Counted from the first letter of the stretch, positions 51,185-60,670 are shown. The stretch is 64,000 nt of DNA from Oscillospiraceae bacterium (GCA_015065925.1 SVPL01000006.1:1-64000), one strand, 5' to 3'. The notes: a model not told the origin generated them from the letters alone. Numbers and translations: made by a program.

Positions 51185-53503
51185 CTATTTTTCAAGTTCG
51201 GATATTTTTTCAAGCCAGCCTTTGTACTGCTCTAAATCATAGCCGGGATGTCCGTAAAGGTAGGTGTTAAAATACTTTTCGCCGCTTTCCAGACTCCACT
51301 CAATAATAAACATACCCTTTGCAGAGTGCATAAGCTCAAAGCTGCCAAGATTTGTGTTGCAGTTTGCTCCTGCCTCAAAATCCCTTTCAAAATAAACATC
51401 ACCCGAATCAAGGTCATACACCTTAACCCTGCCCTTTACGGCATTAAGGGTGCTGTTTGCCGTAATAACTTTATGGCACCAGTTGGACATTTCATCCAGC
51501 ATAATCATAAAGCCACGCTGAGAGCGTTTAATAAAATCATAAGCAAGCTTTTTGCTGTAATAATAGTCCACAATAGCATCCGACATCTGTGGCCAACCGT
51601 CAATAAGGTTCCACCAGATTATGCCGCCGTTTCGAGCCATTTTAGCACGCATATGCTCAATAAAAAACTTCTTAGCCTCGGCCTGAGAAATCTGCGAAGC
51701 CAGAATATAATCCTCCATACGTTCCGGCACTTCACCAAAAAGCTGTGCCACCTGACGGTGCATAAGCATAGTTCTGCCATCCCACACGCCCTCGTGCCTC
51801 TGGTCAGAGGAGTGAAGATTCCACTGACGATTATTCTGATACGGCCACACAAAATCCTCATCAATAAACTTTTCAATAGATTCTTTATTAGGGCAACCGT
51901 GGTAACCCGTTTCGCTTACAAAATAAGCCTTGGCATTCAGGTAGTAATCGCTTTTGAAATAATCTCTGGGTCCCCAAAGATGGCGTTCAGGATAATTTTG
52001 AATAACCTGTGCACTATCACCCATGTTAAACGCCTTGGTAGAAATATAGGGTGAGGATGCAATGTATGGTCTGAAGGGGTCAAGACGCTCTACCACTCTG
52101 GGCAGAACCTCACGGGTGAGGCGGTTTATGGCGGGGTCAACCTTGCCCGATATAGCCAGCATAGAGTCAATTTCATTATCGCCCGACCATATAGCCAATG
52201 ACGGATGATCTCTCAGCTCCTTAACCACCCACTCGGCTTCTGTTTGCAATTTTTTCATAAAACCCTCATTCTGGGGGTACATATGGCAAGCCATAGCAAA
52301 ATCCTGCCATACAAGCATACCGTGTTCATCGCAGTAATTAAAGAAATCGTGATCCTCATAAACATTACCGCCCCAGCAACGGATTATATTACAGCCTAAA
52401 TCGTCTGCCATTTGGAGAGCCTTTTCATAGCGGCTGTTATCACGGCTGTGGTAGGCATCCATAGGCACCCAGTTTGTACCTGTTGCCATAATGCGCTTGC
52501 CGTTTACCCTGAACTCAAAGCAGCCATCCTTTTCTACAATCTCACTGTGGCAAAGCTCCAGTGTGCGGAAACCGCGGCGAACGGTTTTGCTTATAAGAAT
52601 TTCTCCGTTCTGACCAATAAGCTCTACCGTAATATCATAAAGATTAGGCTCACCGTAGTGCTTGGGCCACCAAAGCTTAATGTTGGGAATATCAAATCTT
52701 ACAATACCTGCGCCTGTTTTGCGCATCATAATCTCGTCAGATTTATAATCAAATGTGCTGTCACCACAGCTACCAAAAATGTGAATATGGTGGTCCTTAA
52801 AGGCATATTCGGGCTGAATATCACTGTCATACATCATAGAAACATAGCCCTTACTGTCATCAAAGCCGTTAAGCCTGAAATAAAGGTAGCGGAAATCATA
52901 TTTATTTTTGTACTGAAGCTCAACACCTCGCCAAATACCTGCGCTTACGGCTCTTGGCATAATATCCCAACCGTAGGAGTGGGGCGCCTTGCGTACATTA
53001 AGGGCAACGGTTGTGGGATTCCAGGTATATGCCACCATATTTGGCTCAACCTCCTGAGCGGCACCCGCCAGAACTGCCGATGAAATATGTACAACTATGG
53101 TGTTTTCCTCGCCATAGTTGATTTTTTCGGTTACATCAAAATCGTGGGAGATAAACATATTATCGCTTGTACCTATTTTTTCGCCGTTTAAGTAATAATC
53201 GGCAAAGCAGTCCACCGCGCCAAAGTGCAGAATTACCTTTTGATTTTCGTCGGGAGCGGCAGGGGCGGTAAAGGATTTTTCATACCACCACTCGTAATTT
53301 TCATATTTTTCTGCCTTTAAAATATTCATACCCTTGAAAAGGTCCTTGGGCAAAATACCCGCCGCCGATAAATCAAGCTCCACATTGCCGGGAACGGTTG
53401 CCTCCACCATAGGCAAATTGGCATTTTTAAGCTCCTCAACAGTGTTTATTTTTTGTTCATATGCAGGGCAATAGTACAAATTCCATTTTCCGTTTAAGGT
53501 CAT
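51185..53503 (-). CDS. GH2 beta-mannosidase-like glycosidase, copy 2
   Basis: 772 residues, the same architecture as its neighbours: jelly-roll with VPGNVELDLSAAGILPKDLF, catalytic WGGNVYEDHDFFNYCDEHGM, acid/base Glu in AIWSGDNEIDSM and nucleophile in YFVSETGYHGCPN. By eye it is over 90% identical to copy 3 for most of its length but differs at the N-terminus, which instead matches copy 1 (PAYEQKINTVEELKNANLPM). This mosaic pattern suggests gene conversion after duplication. ATG 53503 has GGGAG 8 bp upstream; an in-frame TTG at 53518 is less likely. Confidence 0.87.
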   Translation of the reverse strand: MTLNGKWNLYYCPAYEQKINTVEELKNANLPMVEATVPGNVELDLSAAGILPKDLFKGMNILKAEKYENYEWWYEKSFTAPAAPDENQKVILHFGAVDCFADYYLNGEKIGTSDNMFISHDFDVTEKINYGEENTIVVHISSAVLAGAAQEVEPNMVAYTWNPTTVALNVRKAPHSYGWDIMPRAVSAGIWRGVELQYKNKYDFRYLYFRLNGFDDSKGYVSMMYDSDIQPEYAFKDHHIHIFGSCGDSTFDYKSDEIMMRKTGAGIVRFDIPNIKLWWPKHYGEPNLYDITVELIGQNGEILISKTVRRGFRTLELCHSEIVEKDGCFEFRVNGKRIMATGTNWVPMDAYHSRDNSRYEKALQMADDLGCNIIRCWGGNVYEDHDFFNYCDEHGMLVWQDFAMACHMYPQNEGFMKKLQTEAEWVVKELRDHPSLAIWSGDNEIDSMLAISGKVDPAINRLTREVLPRVVERLDPFRPYIASSPYISTKAFNMGDSAQVIQNYPERHLWGPRDYFKSDYYLNAKAYFVSETGYHGCPNKESIEKFIDEDFVWPYQNNRQWNLHSSDQRHEGVWDGRTMLMHRQVAQLFGEVPERMEDYILASQISQAEAKKFFIEHMRAKMARNGGIIWWNLIDGWPQMSDAIVDYYYSKKLAYDFIKRSQRGFMIMLDEMSNWCHKVITANSTLNAVKGRVKVYDLDSGDVYFERDFEAGANCNTNLGSFELMHSAKGMFIIEWSLESGEKYFNTYLYGHPGYDLEQYKGWLEKISELEK

Positions 53504-53600
53504 ATTTTCATCTCCCAAATAGGATTTTAATGATAAAGATAAATTGGCAATTTACACCGGGTGTCATTCCGTAAAAAATATAAATTGTGGTATTTATGCG

Positions 53601-53654
53601 GAACAACACGTTGGTTGTTCCCTACGAGTTTGAAAGGCGTTCCGCCTTTCAAAC
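53601..53654. repeat. Tandem hairpins in the GH2 intergenic gap
   Basis: GAACAAC/GTTGTTC (53601-53620) and the perfect 12-bp hairpin GTTTGAAAGGCG-TTC-CGCCTTTCAAAC (53628-53654). The second has the same arms as the hairpin at 9037-9063 and a different loop. Confidence 0.65.
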
Positions 53655-53668
53655 TACAATTTATCTAT

Positions 53669-53753
53669 CACCACAAACCACGCCCGCGGGACAAACAACT
53701 ACCATATTTATGAATCTATCCTTTCGCGTGCATGGATCAAACGCCACGCGTTT
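53669..53753. repeat. Interspersed intergenic repeat, 85 bp (copy B)
   Basis: CACCACAAACCACGCCCGCG, then TTTATGAATCTATCCTTTCG, CGTGCATGGATCAAACGCCA and CGCGTTT. Closely matches 4963-5048 in the same orientation, and its right palindrome matches units at 1237, 11246 and 11343. It ends just before the stop codon of GH2 copy 3. Confidence 0.7.
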
Positions 53754-53754
53754 G

Positions 53755-56067
53755 CTACATTTTATTTATCTTATCCAGCCAACCCTTATACTGCTGCAAA
53801 TCATAGCCGGGATGTCCGTAAAGGTAGGTGTTGAAATATTTTTCGCCGCTTTCCAGACTCCATTCAATAATAAACATACCCTTTGCAGAGTGCATAAGCT
53901 CAAAGCTGCCAAGATTTGTGTTGCAGTTTGCTCCTGCCTCAAAATCCTTTTCAAAATAAACATCACCCGAATCAAGGTCATACACCTTAACCCTGCCCTT
54001 TACAGCATTAAGGGTGCTGTTTGCCGTAATAACATTATGGCGCCAGTTGGACATTTCATCCAGCATAATCATAAAGCCACGTTGTGAGCGTTTAATATAA
54101 TCATAAGCAAGCTTTTTGCTGTAATAATAGTCCACAATAGCATCCGACATCTGTGGCCAACCGTCAATAAGGTTCCACCAGATTACACCGCCGTTGCGAG
54201 CCATCTGGGCGCGCATATGCTCAATAAAGAACTTCTTAGCCTCTGCCTGAGAAATTTGTGATGCTAAAATATAATCGTCCATATCGGTTGGCACTTCACC
54301 AAAAAGCTGTGCTACCTGACGGTGCATAAGCATCGTTCTGCCATCCCATACACCCTCATGCCTTTGGTCGGAGGAGTGAAGATTCCACTGCCTGTTATTC
54401 TGATACGGCCACACAAAATCCTCATCAATAAACTTTTCAATAGACTCCCTGTTTGGGCAACCGTGGTAGCCCGTTTCACTTACGAAATATGCCTTTGCAT
54501 TAAGGTAAAAATCGCTTTTGAAATAATCTCTGGGTCCCCAAAGATGGTCTTCGGGATAGTTCTGACTGCCCTGTGCGTTATCGCCCATATTGAATGCTTT
54601 TGTAGAGATATAGGGGGAGGATGCAATATAGGGTCTATAGGGGTCAAGGCGCTCTACCACTCTGGGCAGAACCTCGCGGGTGAGGCGGTTTATGGCGGGG
54701 TCAACGCCGCCCGACATAGCCAGCATAGAGTCAATTTCATTATCGCCCGACCATATAGCCAATGACGGATGATCTCTCAGCTCCTTAACCACCCACTCGG
54801 CTTCTGTTTGCAATTTTTTCATAAAGCCATCGTTCTGGGGATACATATGGCAAGCCATAGCAAAATCCTGCCATACAAGCATACCGTGTTCATCGCAGTA
54901 ATTAAAGAAATCGTGATCCTCATAAACATTACCGCCCCAGCAACGGATTATATTACAGCCTAAATCGTCTGCCATTTGGAGCGCCTTTTCATAGCGGCTA
55001 TTATCACGGCTGTGGTAGGCATCCATAGGCACCCAGTTTGTACCTGTTGCCATAATGCGCTTGCCGTTTACCCTGAACTCAAAGCAGCCATCCTTTTCTA
55101 CAATCTCACTGTGGCAAAGCTCCAGTGTGCGGAATCCGCGGCGAACGGTTTTGCTTATAAGAATTTCTCCATTCTGACCAATAAGCTCTACCGTAATATC
55201 ATAAAGATTAGGCTCACCGTAGTGCTTGGGCCACCAAAGCTTAATGTTGGGAATATCAAATCTTACAATACCTGCGCCTGTTTTACGCATCATAATTTCA
55301 TCGGTTTTATAATCAAAGGTACTGTCACCACAGTTGCCAAAAATGTGAATATGATGGTCCTTAAAGGCATATTCGGGCTGAATGTCACTGTCATACATCA
55401 TGGAAACATAGCCCTTACTGTTATCAAAGCCATTAAGTCTGAAATAAAGGTAGCGGAAATCATATTTATTTTTGTACTGAAGCTCTACGGGGCGCCAGAT
55501 ACCTGCGCTTACGGCTCTTGGCATAATATCCCAGCCGTAGGAGTGGGGAGCCTTGCGTACATTAAGGGCAACGGTTGTGGGATGCCAGCTATATGCCGCC
55601 ATATTTGGCTCAATCTCCTGAGCGGCACCCGCCAGAACTGCCGATGAAATATGTACAACTATGGTGTTTTCCTCGCCATATATAATTTTTTCGGTTACAT
55701 CAAAATCGTGGGAGATAAACATATTATCGCTTATCCCTATTTTTTCGCCGTTTAAGTAATAATCGGCAAAGCAGTCCACCGCGCCAAAGTGCAGAATTAC
55801 CTTTTGGTCTTTTTCGGGAGCGGCAGGGGCGGTAAACGATTTTTCATACCACCACTCGTAATTTTCATATTTTTCTGCCTTTAAAATATTCATACCCTTG
55901 AAAAGGTCCTTGGGCAAAATACCCGCCGCCGATAAATCAAGCTCCACATTGCCTGGGACTGTGGCATCCAGGGAAGGAATACCGCTGTTTTCAAGCTCTG
56001 CCACAGCTGAGATTTTTCTCTCACCCTGAAGAGCATAATAAAGTTTCCATTTACCGTTTAAATTCAT
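53755..56067 (-). CDS. GH2 beta-mannosidase-like glycosidase, copy 3
   Basis: 770 residues; domains and catalytic motifs as in copy 2 (acid/base in AIWSGDNEIDSM, nucleophile in YFVSETGYHGCPNRESIEKF). The N-terminus differs from copies 1 and 2 (LYYALQGERKISAVAELENS). ATG 56067 is set by an excellent AGGAGG 8 bp upstream; the frame stays open to 56196 but that part overlaps the divergent AraC promoter region. First gene of the glycosidase series and closest to the AraC activator, so probably the main regulated gene. Confidence 0.88.
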   Translation of the reverse strand: MNLNGKWKLYYALQGERKISAVAELENSGIPSLDATVPGNVELDLSAAGILPKDLFKGMNILKAEKYENYEWWYEKSFTAPAAPEKDQKVILHFGAVDCFADYYLNGEKIGISDNMFISHDFDVTEKIIYGEENTIVVHISSAVLAGAAQEIEPNMAAYSWHPTTVALNVRKAPHSYGWDIMPRAVSAGIWRPVELQYKNKYDFRYLYFRLNGFDNSKGYVSMMYDSDIQPEYAFKDHHIHIFGNCGDSTFDYKTDEIMMRKTGAGIVRFDIPNIKLWWPKHYGEPNLYDITVELIGQNGEILISKTVRRGFRTLELCHSEIVEKDGCFEFRVNGKRIMATGTNWVPMDAYHSRDNSRYEKALQMADDLGCNIIRCWGGNVYEDHDFFNYCDEHGMLVWQDFAMACHMYPQNDGFMKKLQTEAEWVVKELRDHPSLAIWSGDNEIDSMLAMSGGVDPAINRLTREVLPRVVERLDPYRPYIASSPYISTKAFNMGDNAQGSQNYPEDHLWGPRDYFKSDFYLNAKAYFVSETGYHGCPNRESIEKFIDEDFVWPYQNNRQWNLHSSDQRHEGVWDGRTMLMHRQVAQLFGEVPTDMDDYILASQISQAEAKKFFIEHMRAQMARNGGVIWWNLIDGWPQMSDAIVDYYYSKKLAYDYIKRSQRGFMIMLDEMSNWRHNVITANSTLNAVKGRVKVYDLDSGDVYFEKDFEAGANCNTNLGSFELMHSAKGMFIIEWSLESGEKYFNTYLYGHPGYDLQQYKGWLDKINKM

Positions 56068-56241
56068 AAAAATATACCTCCTGAAGGACAAATTTCTATC
56101 TGCCTTTATTGTACCACAATAAGCAGGATATGTGGTAATACTATTTTTAGAAAAAATCGCATTATTTTTTGGTTTTTGTTGAAAAACAAAAAACAATGTG
56201 ATATTATTATAATGTAAAAACTCTGCAAAGGAATGAGTTTT

Positions 56242-57084
56242 ATGAACAATTCGAATCTTGAAAAGATTTTATCCAAAGACCAGATACGCAAGGAAATAGG
56301 TATATCGGTCAGTGAACGTCTTGTGGATTTTGACAGCAACCTACACTGGCACAACTTTATCGAGCTTGAGCTTATACTTTCGGGTAGCGGGGAGCAGATT
56401 TTAAACGGTCAGAAGATGGCCCTCACCTCCGGTTGCCTTTCGGTTTTGCGTCTTACCGACTTTCACCAGGTTGTGCCTACCGAAGATCTTCATTTGCTAA
56501 ATCTTATGGTGGATGACAGCTTTTTAAGTGAAGAACTGCTTGGAAAAATTACGGCAGGCGACACCTTATTTTTTAATCTTGAAGAAAACGAAGCCGATAA
56601 TTTGGAAAAACTTTTTCGCCTTTGTATGGCGGAAAATCAGGCTTTCTCCCCTGACATTAGATATCTAAAACATCTGGTTATATGCATATTTTTAAAAATA
56701 CTTAAAATGACCCCAAAAACAAGCGGAAAGCCGCCGGCAGATGAACGTCCTATTCAGGCGGCGTTATTATACATACATATGCACTTCAGGGAGAATCCAA
56801 AACTTTCAGAGGTTGCCAAAATAGCGCATTACAATGCAAGTCACTTCAGCAATACCTTCCACAAAGAGTTGGGTACCACATACTGTGATTATCTGAACAC
56901 CCTTAAAATTTCTTATGCGAAGGAGCTGCTTATATCCACAAGCCTAAAGATTGCTGATATATGCTATGAATGCGGTTTTACCTCACACTCTAATTTTTTA
57001 AGACTTTTTAAAGAAAAACTCGGTCTTTCGCCTATGCAATTCAGAAAACGGGCTGTTGTCAAATCTAACCATCAAGTCGTATAA
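56242..57084 (+). CDS. AraC-family transcriptional regulator
   Basis: 280 residues: an N-terminal cupin-like sensor (HWHNFIELELILSGSGEQIL, with LTSGCLSVLRLTDFHQVVPT) and a C-terminal double HTH (about 175-275; LSEVAKIAHYNASHFSNTFH, and IADICYECGFTSHSNFLRLF followed by KEKLGLSPMQFRK). It is divergent from GH2 copy 3 with 174 bp between starts, a common arrangement for a sugar-responsive activator of the adjacent glycosidases. AAAGGA precedes ATG 56242 by 9 bp. Confidence 0.9.
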   Translation: MNNSNLEKILSKDQIRKEIGISVSERLVDFDSNLHWHNFIELELILSGSGEQILNGQKMALTSGCLSVLRLTDFHQVVPTEDLHLLNLMVDDSFLSEELLGKITAGDTLFFNLEENEADNLEKLFRLCMAENQAFSPDIRYLKHLVICIFLKILKMTPKTSGKPPADERPIQAALLYIHMHFRENPKLSEVAKIAHYNASHFSNTFHKELGTTYCDYLNTLKISYAKELLISTSLKIADICYECGFTSHSNFLRLFKEKLGLSPMQFRKRAVVKSNHQVV

Positions 57085-57118
57085 TTATTAAGTAATCACC
57101 CTAAAGGATGTGTTTTTT

Positions 57119-57448
57119 ATGAAAGCAAAAGAATTGGCGCAAAAGCTCGGGCTTAATATCTCGGTAGAGGGTGCGCCCGAAAACAAAATCTCTACCGTAT
57201 ACTGCTGTGATTTATTAAGCATTGTTATGGGCAAGGCACCCGCAGGCTGTGCCTGGGTAACAGTAATGGGCAATATGAACTCGGTTGCGGTAGCATCCCT
57301 TGCTGAAATCGGTGCAATTGTTTTAGCCGACGGTGTAAAGCCGGACGACAATGCCGTTAAAAGAGCCGAAGAAAACGGCATAAATATATTTTTAAGCGAT
57401 AAACCTGTTTTTGATGCCGCATTGGAAATACACAAAGCTATAAGCTGA
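57119..57448 (+). CDS. DRTGG-domain protein
   Basis: 109 residues fitting a single DRTGG domain: KAKELAQKLGLNISVEGAPE near the start, DLLSIVMGKAPAGCAWVTVM, and IGAIVLADGVKPDDNAVKRA with INIFLSDKPVFDAALEIHKA at the end. In Clostridia such small proteins are often encoded with a PHP-domain protein and hydrogenase-related genes; their ligand is unknown. The next gene starts within its stop (TGATG), so the two are coupled. AAAGGATG precedes ATG 57119. Confidence 0.8.
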   Translation: MKAKELAQKLGLNISVEGAPENKISTVYCCDLLSIVMGKAPAGCAWVTVMGNMNSVAVASLAEIGAIVLADGVKPDDNAVKRAEENGINIFLSDKPVFDAALEIHKAIS

Positions 57449-58167
57449 TGCAGAAGATTTTTTACGATTTTCATCTACACTCCTGCCTCTCGCCCTGCGG
57501 GGATAACGATATGACCCCCGCAAACATTGCAGGAATGGCGTTTATTAACGGTCTGAACGCAATTGCTTTAACCGACCACAACACCGTAAAAAACTGTACT
57601 GCGGTTAAAAATGCCGCCGAGCAGTACGCTATTACTGTGCTTTACGGAATGGAGCTTACCACCGACGAAGAGGTTCATACGGTATGTCTTTTTGCCGATG
57701 AAAAATCGGCAAATGAATGGGGGGAGTATGTATACTCCAAACTACAGAAAATAAAAAACAACCCCACAATTTTCGGTAATCAGTACATAATGAATGAAAC
57801 CGATAAAATTCTTGGTGAAGAGGAATTTTTGCTTATAAATGCGGCAAATATTTCCTTTGAGGATGTTTTTACCCCCGTTTATGAGCTTGGCGGAATTGCC
57901 TACCCTGCCCACGTAGATAAAAATGCAAACTCGCTTATATCCAATCTCGGTTTCGTGCCGCCCGACAGCACCTTTAAACTTGCAGAGGTTCACGATTTAT
58001 CAAAGCTTGACACACTCACCGCTGCCCACCCTTATTTTGGCGGCTGCAAAATTCTTTCCTCATCGGACGCACATTATCTGCCCGATATAAACGAGGCAAA
58101 AAACTTTTTAGAGCTCGAAGACGCCACGCCAAAAGGAATAATAAAGCATCTGCGCGGTGAGCTTTAA
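57448..58167 (+). CDS. PHP-domain phosphoesterase
   Basis: 239 residues of the PHP metal-dependent phosphoesterase fold: FYDFHLHSCLSPCGDNDMTP (HxH), ALTDHNTVKNC (DH motif), YGMELTTDEEVHTVCLF, AYPAHVDKNANS and SSSDAHYLPDI supply the trinuclear metal ligands. The substrate is unknown; PHP proteins of this size hydrolyse phosphate esters such as AMP or histidinol phosphate. Overlaps the DRTGG gene by one base, indicating a functional pair. Confidence 0.85.
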   Translation: MQKIFYDFHLHSCLSPCGDNDMTPANIAGMAFINGLNAIALTDHNTVKNCTAVKNAAEQYAITVLYGMELTTDEEVHTVCLFADEKSANEWGEYVYSKLQKIKNNPTIFGNQYIMNETDKILGEEEFLLINAANISFEDVFTPVYELGGIAYPAHVDKNANSLISNLGFVPPDSTFKLAEVHDLSKLDTLTAAHPYFGGCKILSSSDAHYLPDINEAKNFLELEDATPKGIIKHLRGEL

Positions 58168-58238
58168 GCAATAAATATTCAAACCTTTTTGTATTCCCGA
58201 TTATATCACAACTTTTGTAATAAAAAAGGAGAATCGAT

Positions 58239-58967
58239 ATGTCTAAATCGGTACTTATAACGGGTGGGGCACGTGGAATAGGTGCCGCCACCGCAATATA
58301 TTTTGCCCGCAAGGGGTATAAGGTTGCAATAACCTATAATAAGTCTATTTACGGCGCAAAGGCTCTTAAGGAAACTATGGAGCTTAACGGTTGCGAATTT
58401 TATGCCATCGCTTGTGATGTTAAAAATCCATTACAGGTGGAATCGGCAGTAAAGCAGACGGTAAGTGCCTTTGGTGGGCTGGATGTTATGGTAAATAATG
58501 CTGGCATTTCCCTACAAAAGCTTATAACAGACACCACTGATGAGGATTGGCAGAATATTATTTCCACCAATTTAAGCGGAGTTTTTTACGGTTGTCGTGC
58601 CGCCGCAAAGGCTATGGTGGCACAAAAATCGGGCAGTATAGTAAATATTTCGTCTATATGGGGTATTTCCGGCGCTTCAATGGAGGTTGCCTATTCTGCC
58701 ACTAAGGCGGGAATCATAGGTCTTACAAAAGCTCTAGCCAAGGAGCTTGGCCCCAGCGGAATACGGGTAAACTGCGTAGCACCCGGTGTAATCGACACCG
58801 AAATGAATGCTAATCTGGATATATCCGCCTTTGCCGCCCTTGCCGATGATACACCGTTGGGCAGAATCGGCACAGCCGATGAGGTTGCAAGTGCAATTTA
58901 TTATCTGGCAGACGACGCCTCATTTATAACAGGTCAGGTGCTGGGTACAGATGGCGGAATAATATAA
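58239..58967 (+). CDS. SDR-family NAD(P)H reductase (FabG/YmfI-like), copy 2
   Basis: 242 residues, the same length as copy 1 at 4162-4890 and about 80% identical by eye. Cofactor loop GGARGIG (9-15), NNAG (86-89), Ser-Tyr-Lys with NISSIWG and AYSATKAG, and C-terminal TGQVLGTDGG. As for copy 1, EF-P 5-aminopentanone reductase is the preferred role and 3-oxoacyl-ACP reductase the alternative. AAAGGAG precedes ATG 58239. It follows the PHP gene by 71 bp. Confidence 0.82.
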   Translation: MSKSVLITGGARGIGAATAIYFARKGYKVAITYNKSIYGAKALKETMELNGCEFYAIACDVKNPLQVESAVKQTVSAFGGLDVMVNNAGISLQKLITDTTDEDWQNIISTNLSGVFYGCRAAAKAMVAQKSGSIVNISSIWGISGASMEVAYSATKAGIIGLTKALAKELGPSGIRVNCVAPGVIDTEMNANLDISAFAALADDTPLGRIGTADEVASAIYYLADDASFITGQVLGTDGGII

Positions 58968-59083
58968 TAAGGTTTAATCAAAAAACAGTATGTAATATCC
59001 CTGTAATAAAGGAGGCTATATATTCATTAAAACATCACTTGCTAAACTAATAAAAAATTCAAAAATTATAAGAGGTATTAAAA

Positions 59084-60577
59084 ATGAAAAGTATTAAATT
59101 TTTATCATTAGTTCTTACTTTTGTTTTAGCGCTCGCCGCTTTTTGCGGATGTAGCGAAAGTGAGGGTACAACCGATACTACCAATGCAGACGGTACCGGA
59201 TCATCAACGGCATCTACCGAATCAAAAACCGAAAACACCACCGCTCCCCATTCGGACGCCCCCTACACCGCATTACCTGAAGCGCTGACAGCACAAAAAA
59301 TTGGCTCCGCCTCCCCAAACAGCATATCCTCCGGAAAAAAGGCTGTTTATTACAAGGGTGAAAATGGCAAATATGGTATTATGTCATTCGATGGCAGTTT
59401 TGATACAGGTGCAAAATATGCATCCTGTGAAACCGAAAGAGGCTTTTTTACAGTATCAAATACCGAAAAATACGACATTAACAATATTGCAACCTTAAAT
59501 TCCAAGGGTGTTGTAGATTCTAACGGCAAAGAAATCGTTCCTATGAAATATGCAACAATAAAATTCCTTAACGACCGCTACGTTCAGGTTTACGAGGTAA
59601 CAGAGCAAACAACAAACAAGGATGAAGCCCTGGTTTACTTTTCAAAATCTCAATTCATTTCGTTAACGCCCGGAGCAGACGATCCGTTATTCAAGGGTGT
59701 GTGGTACGTTTATGACCTCACTACAGGCAAACCTGTTGCAGGCGCAACAGGTACAAAAGGATATTTGGTTAACGCATTTGGCGACTTTTTAAAATATACT
59801 AAAGACGATAACACAAGAGTTAACTCTAACTCGGCCGGCGAAATAATCCAAAGCGGAGCCGATTTGTTCGAAAACGGCTACTATGCACTGCGCAACTTTG
59901 ACGGAAATGGTGCCGTTTATGATTCTTCTAACAAAAAGATTTTTGACTTTAAATCAGACGATTTTGTACCTTCCTTTGGCTATGGCAAATACTTTGTTGC
60001 CCGCAAAGCCAACACTGCAACCAGTACAGTTACTTCTACATATGCAATAATGGATCTCACAGGTAAGGTGATTTCGGCAGAACTTCCCGAAAGTCCCACC
60101 ATCAAAGGCGATTTGCTTTTAGCAGGCGAAACCGTTTATAATATTGAGGGAAAACCCGTGGTTTCGGGAGCATTTAAATATATATATGTGGATGAATTTA
60201 CCCAAAAAGCTTGGTTTTTAAGGGACGATGTAAACTACACATTAATTAAAAATGATGGTACCATTCTTTATCAGGGTGCAGAGAGCAGTGACATAAGCAT
60301 TGATTCATCCAACTTCGTAATACGCAAAAAGAGTGGAGATAAATATCTTTATTACAGCTTTAAGGACAAAGATTTCACCATTGAAGGCTCCGGCTTTGCA
60401 CCTTGGATTATTAAGGTATCCAACCCCGATTACTCTTATAGCCTTGTAGATTCCATTTCCGGAAATACCATTATCAGCGGTTACAACAGCTTTACATACG
60501 CTGTGGTTCCCGGTTCTTTGATGTATGTGTATGCCCAAAAGGCCGACGGCGGTGTTGATATTTATACTGTAAAATAG
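59084..60577 (+). CDS. Large lipoprotein with WG-type beta repeats
   Basis: 497 residues: signal peptide with lipobox AAFCGC (about 18-23), a Ser/Thr-rich linker (24-60) and a beta-propeller-like region of weakly repeated units (NGKYGIMSFDGSF, TYAIMDLTGKVI, YTLIKNDGTIL, YSLVDSISGNTI) resembling KWG/WG repeats. Probably an exposed binding protein; the ligand is unknown. AGAGG precedes ATG 59084, and a strong terminator follows. Confidence 0.75.
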   Translation: MKSIKFLSLVLTFVLALAAFCGCSESEGTTDTTNADGTGSSTASTESKTENTTAPHSDAPYTALPEALTAQKIGSASPNSISSGKKAVYYKGENGKYGIMSFDGSFDTGAKYASCETERGFFTVSNTEKYDINNIATLNSKGVVDSNGKEIVPMKYATIKFLNDRYVQVYEVTEQTTNKDEALVYFSKSQFISLTPGADDPLFKGVWYVYDLTTGKPVAGATGTKGYLVNAFGDFLKYTKDDNTRVNSNSAGEIIQSGADLFENGYYALRNFDGNGAVYDSSNKKIFDFKSDDFVPSFGYGKYFVARKANTATSTVTSTYAIMDLTGKVISAELPESPTIKGDLLLAGETVYNIEGKPVVSGAFKYIYVDEFTQKAWFLRDDVNYTLIKNDGTILYQGAESSDISIDSSNFVIRKKSGDKYLYYSFKDKDFTIEGSGFAPWIIKVSNPDYSYSLVDSISGNTIISGYNSFTYAVVPGSLMYVYAQKADGGVDIYTVK

Positions 60578-60625
60578 ATTTAAATACTGCGCGATTCATT
60601 CATTAAAATTAAAAACTTGGTATCA

Positions 60626-60654
60626 AAACCACCGGTTCATTCAACCGGTGGTTT
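60626..60654 (+). terminator. Terminator of the lipoprotein gene
   Basis: Perfect 12-bp arms AAACCACCGGTT and AACCGGTGGTTT around CATTC, followed by ATTTAT. Confidence 0.8.
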
Positions 60655-60670
60655 ATTTATCTGCATAAAA

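Noticed and set aside
51248..52054. 268-codon plus-strand frame over GH2 copy 2, with similar frames over copy 3 (e.g. 54976-55647)
   Set aside because: Mirror frames of highly conserved GH2 coding sequence; no ribosome sites and no protein-like composition. Their conservation follows from the duplication.
58980..59083. Short leader peptide after AAAGGAGG before the lipoprotein gene
   Set aside because: No ATG/GTG/TTG at a proper distance from the ribosome-like site; possibly a mutated start, but unsupported.
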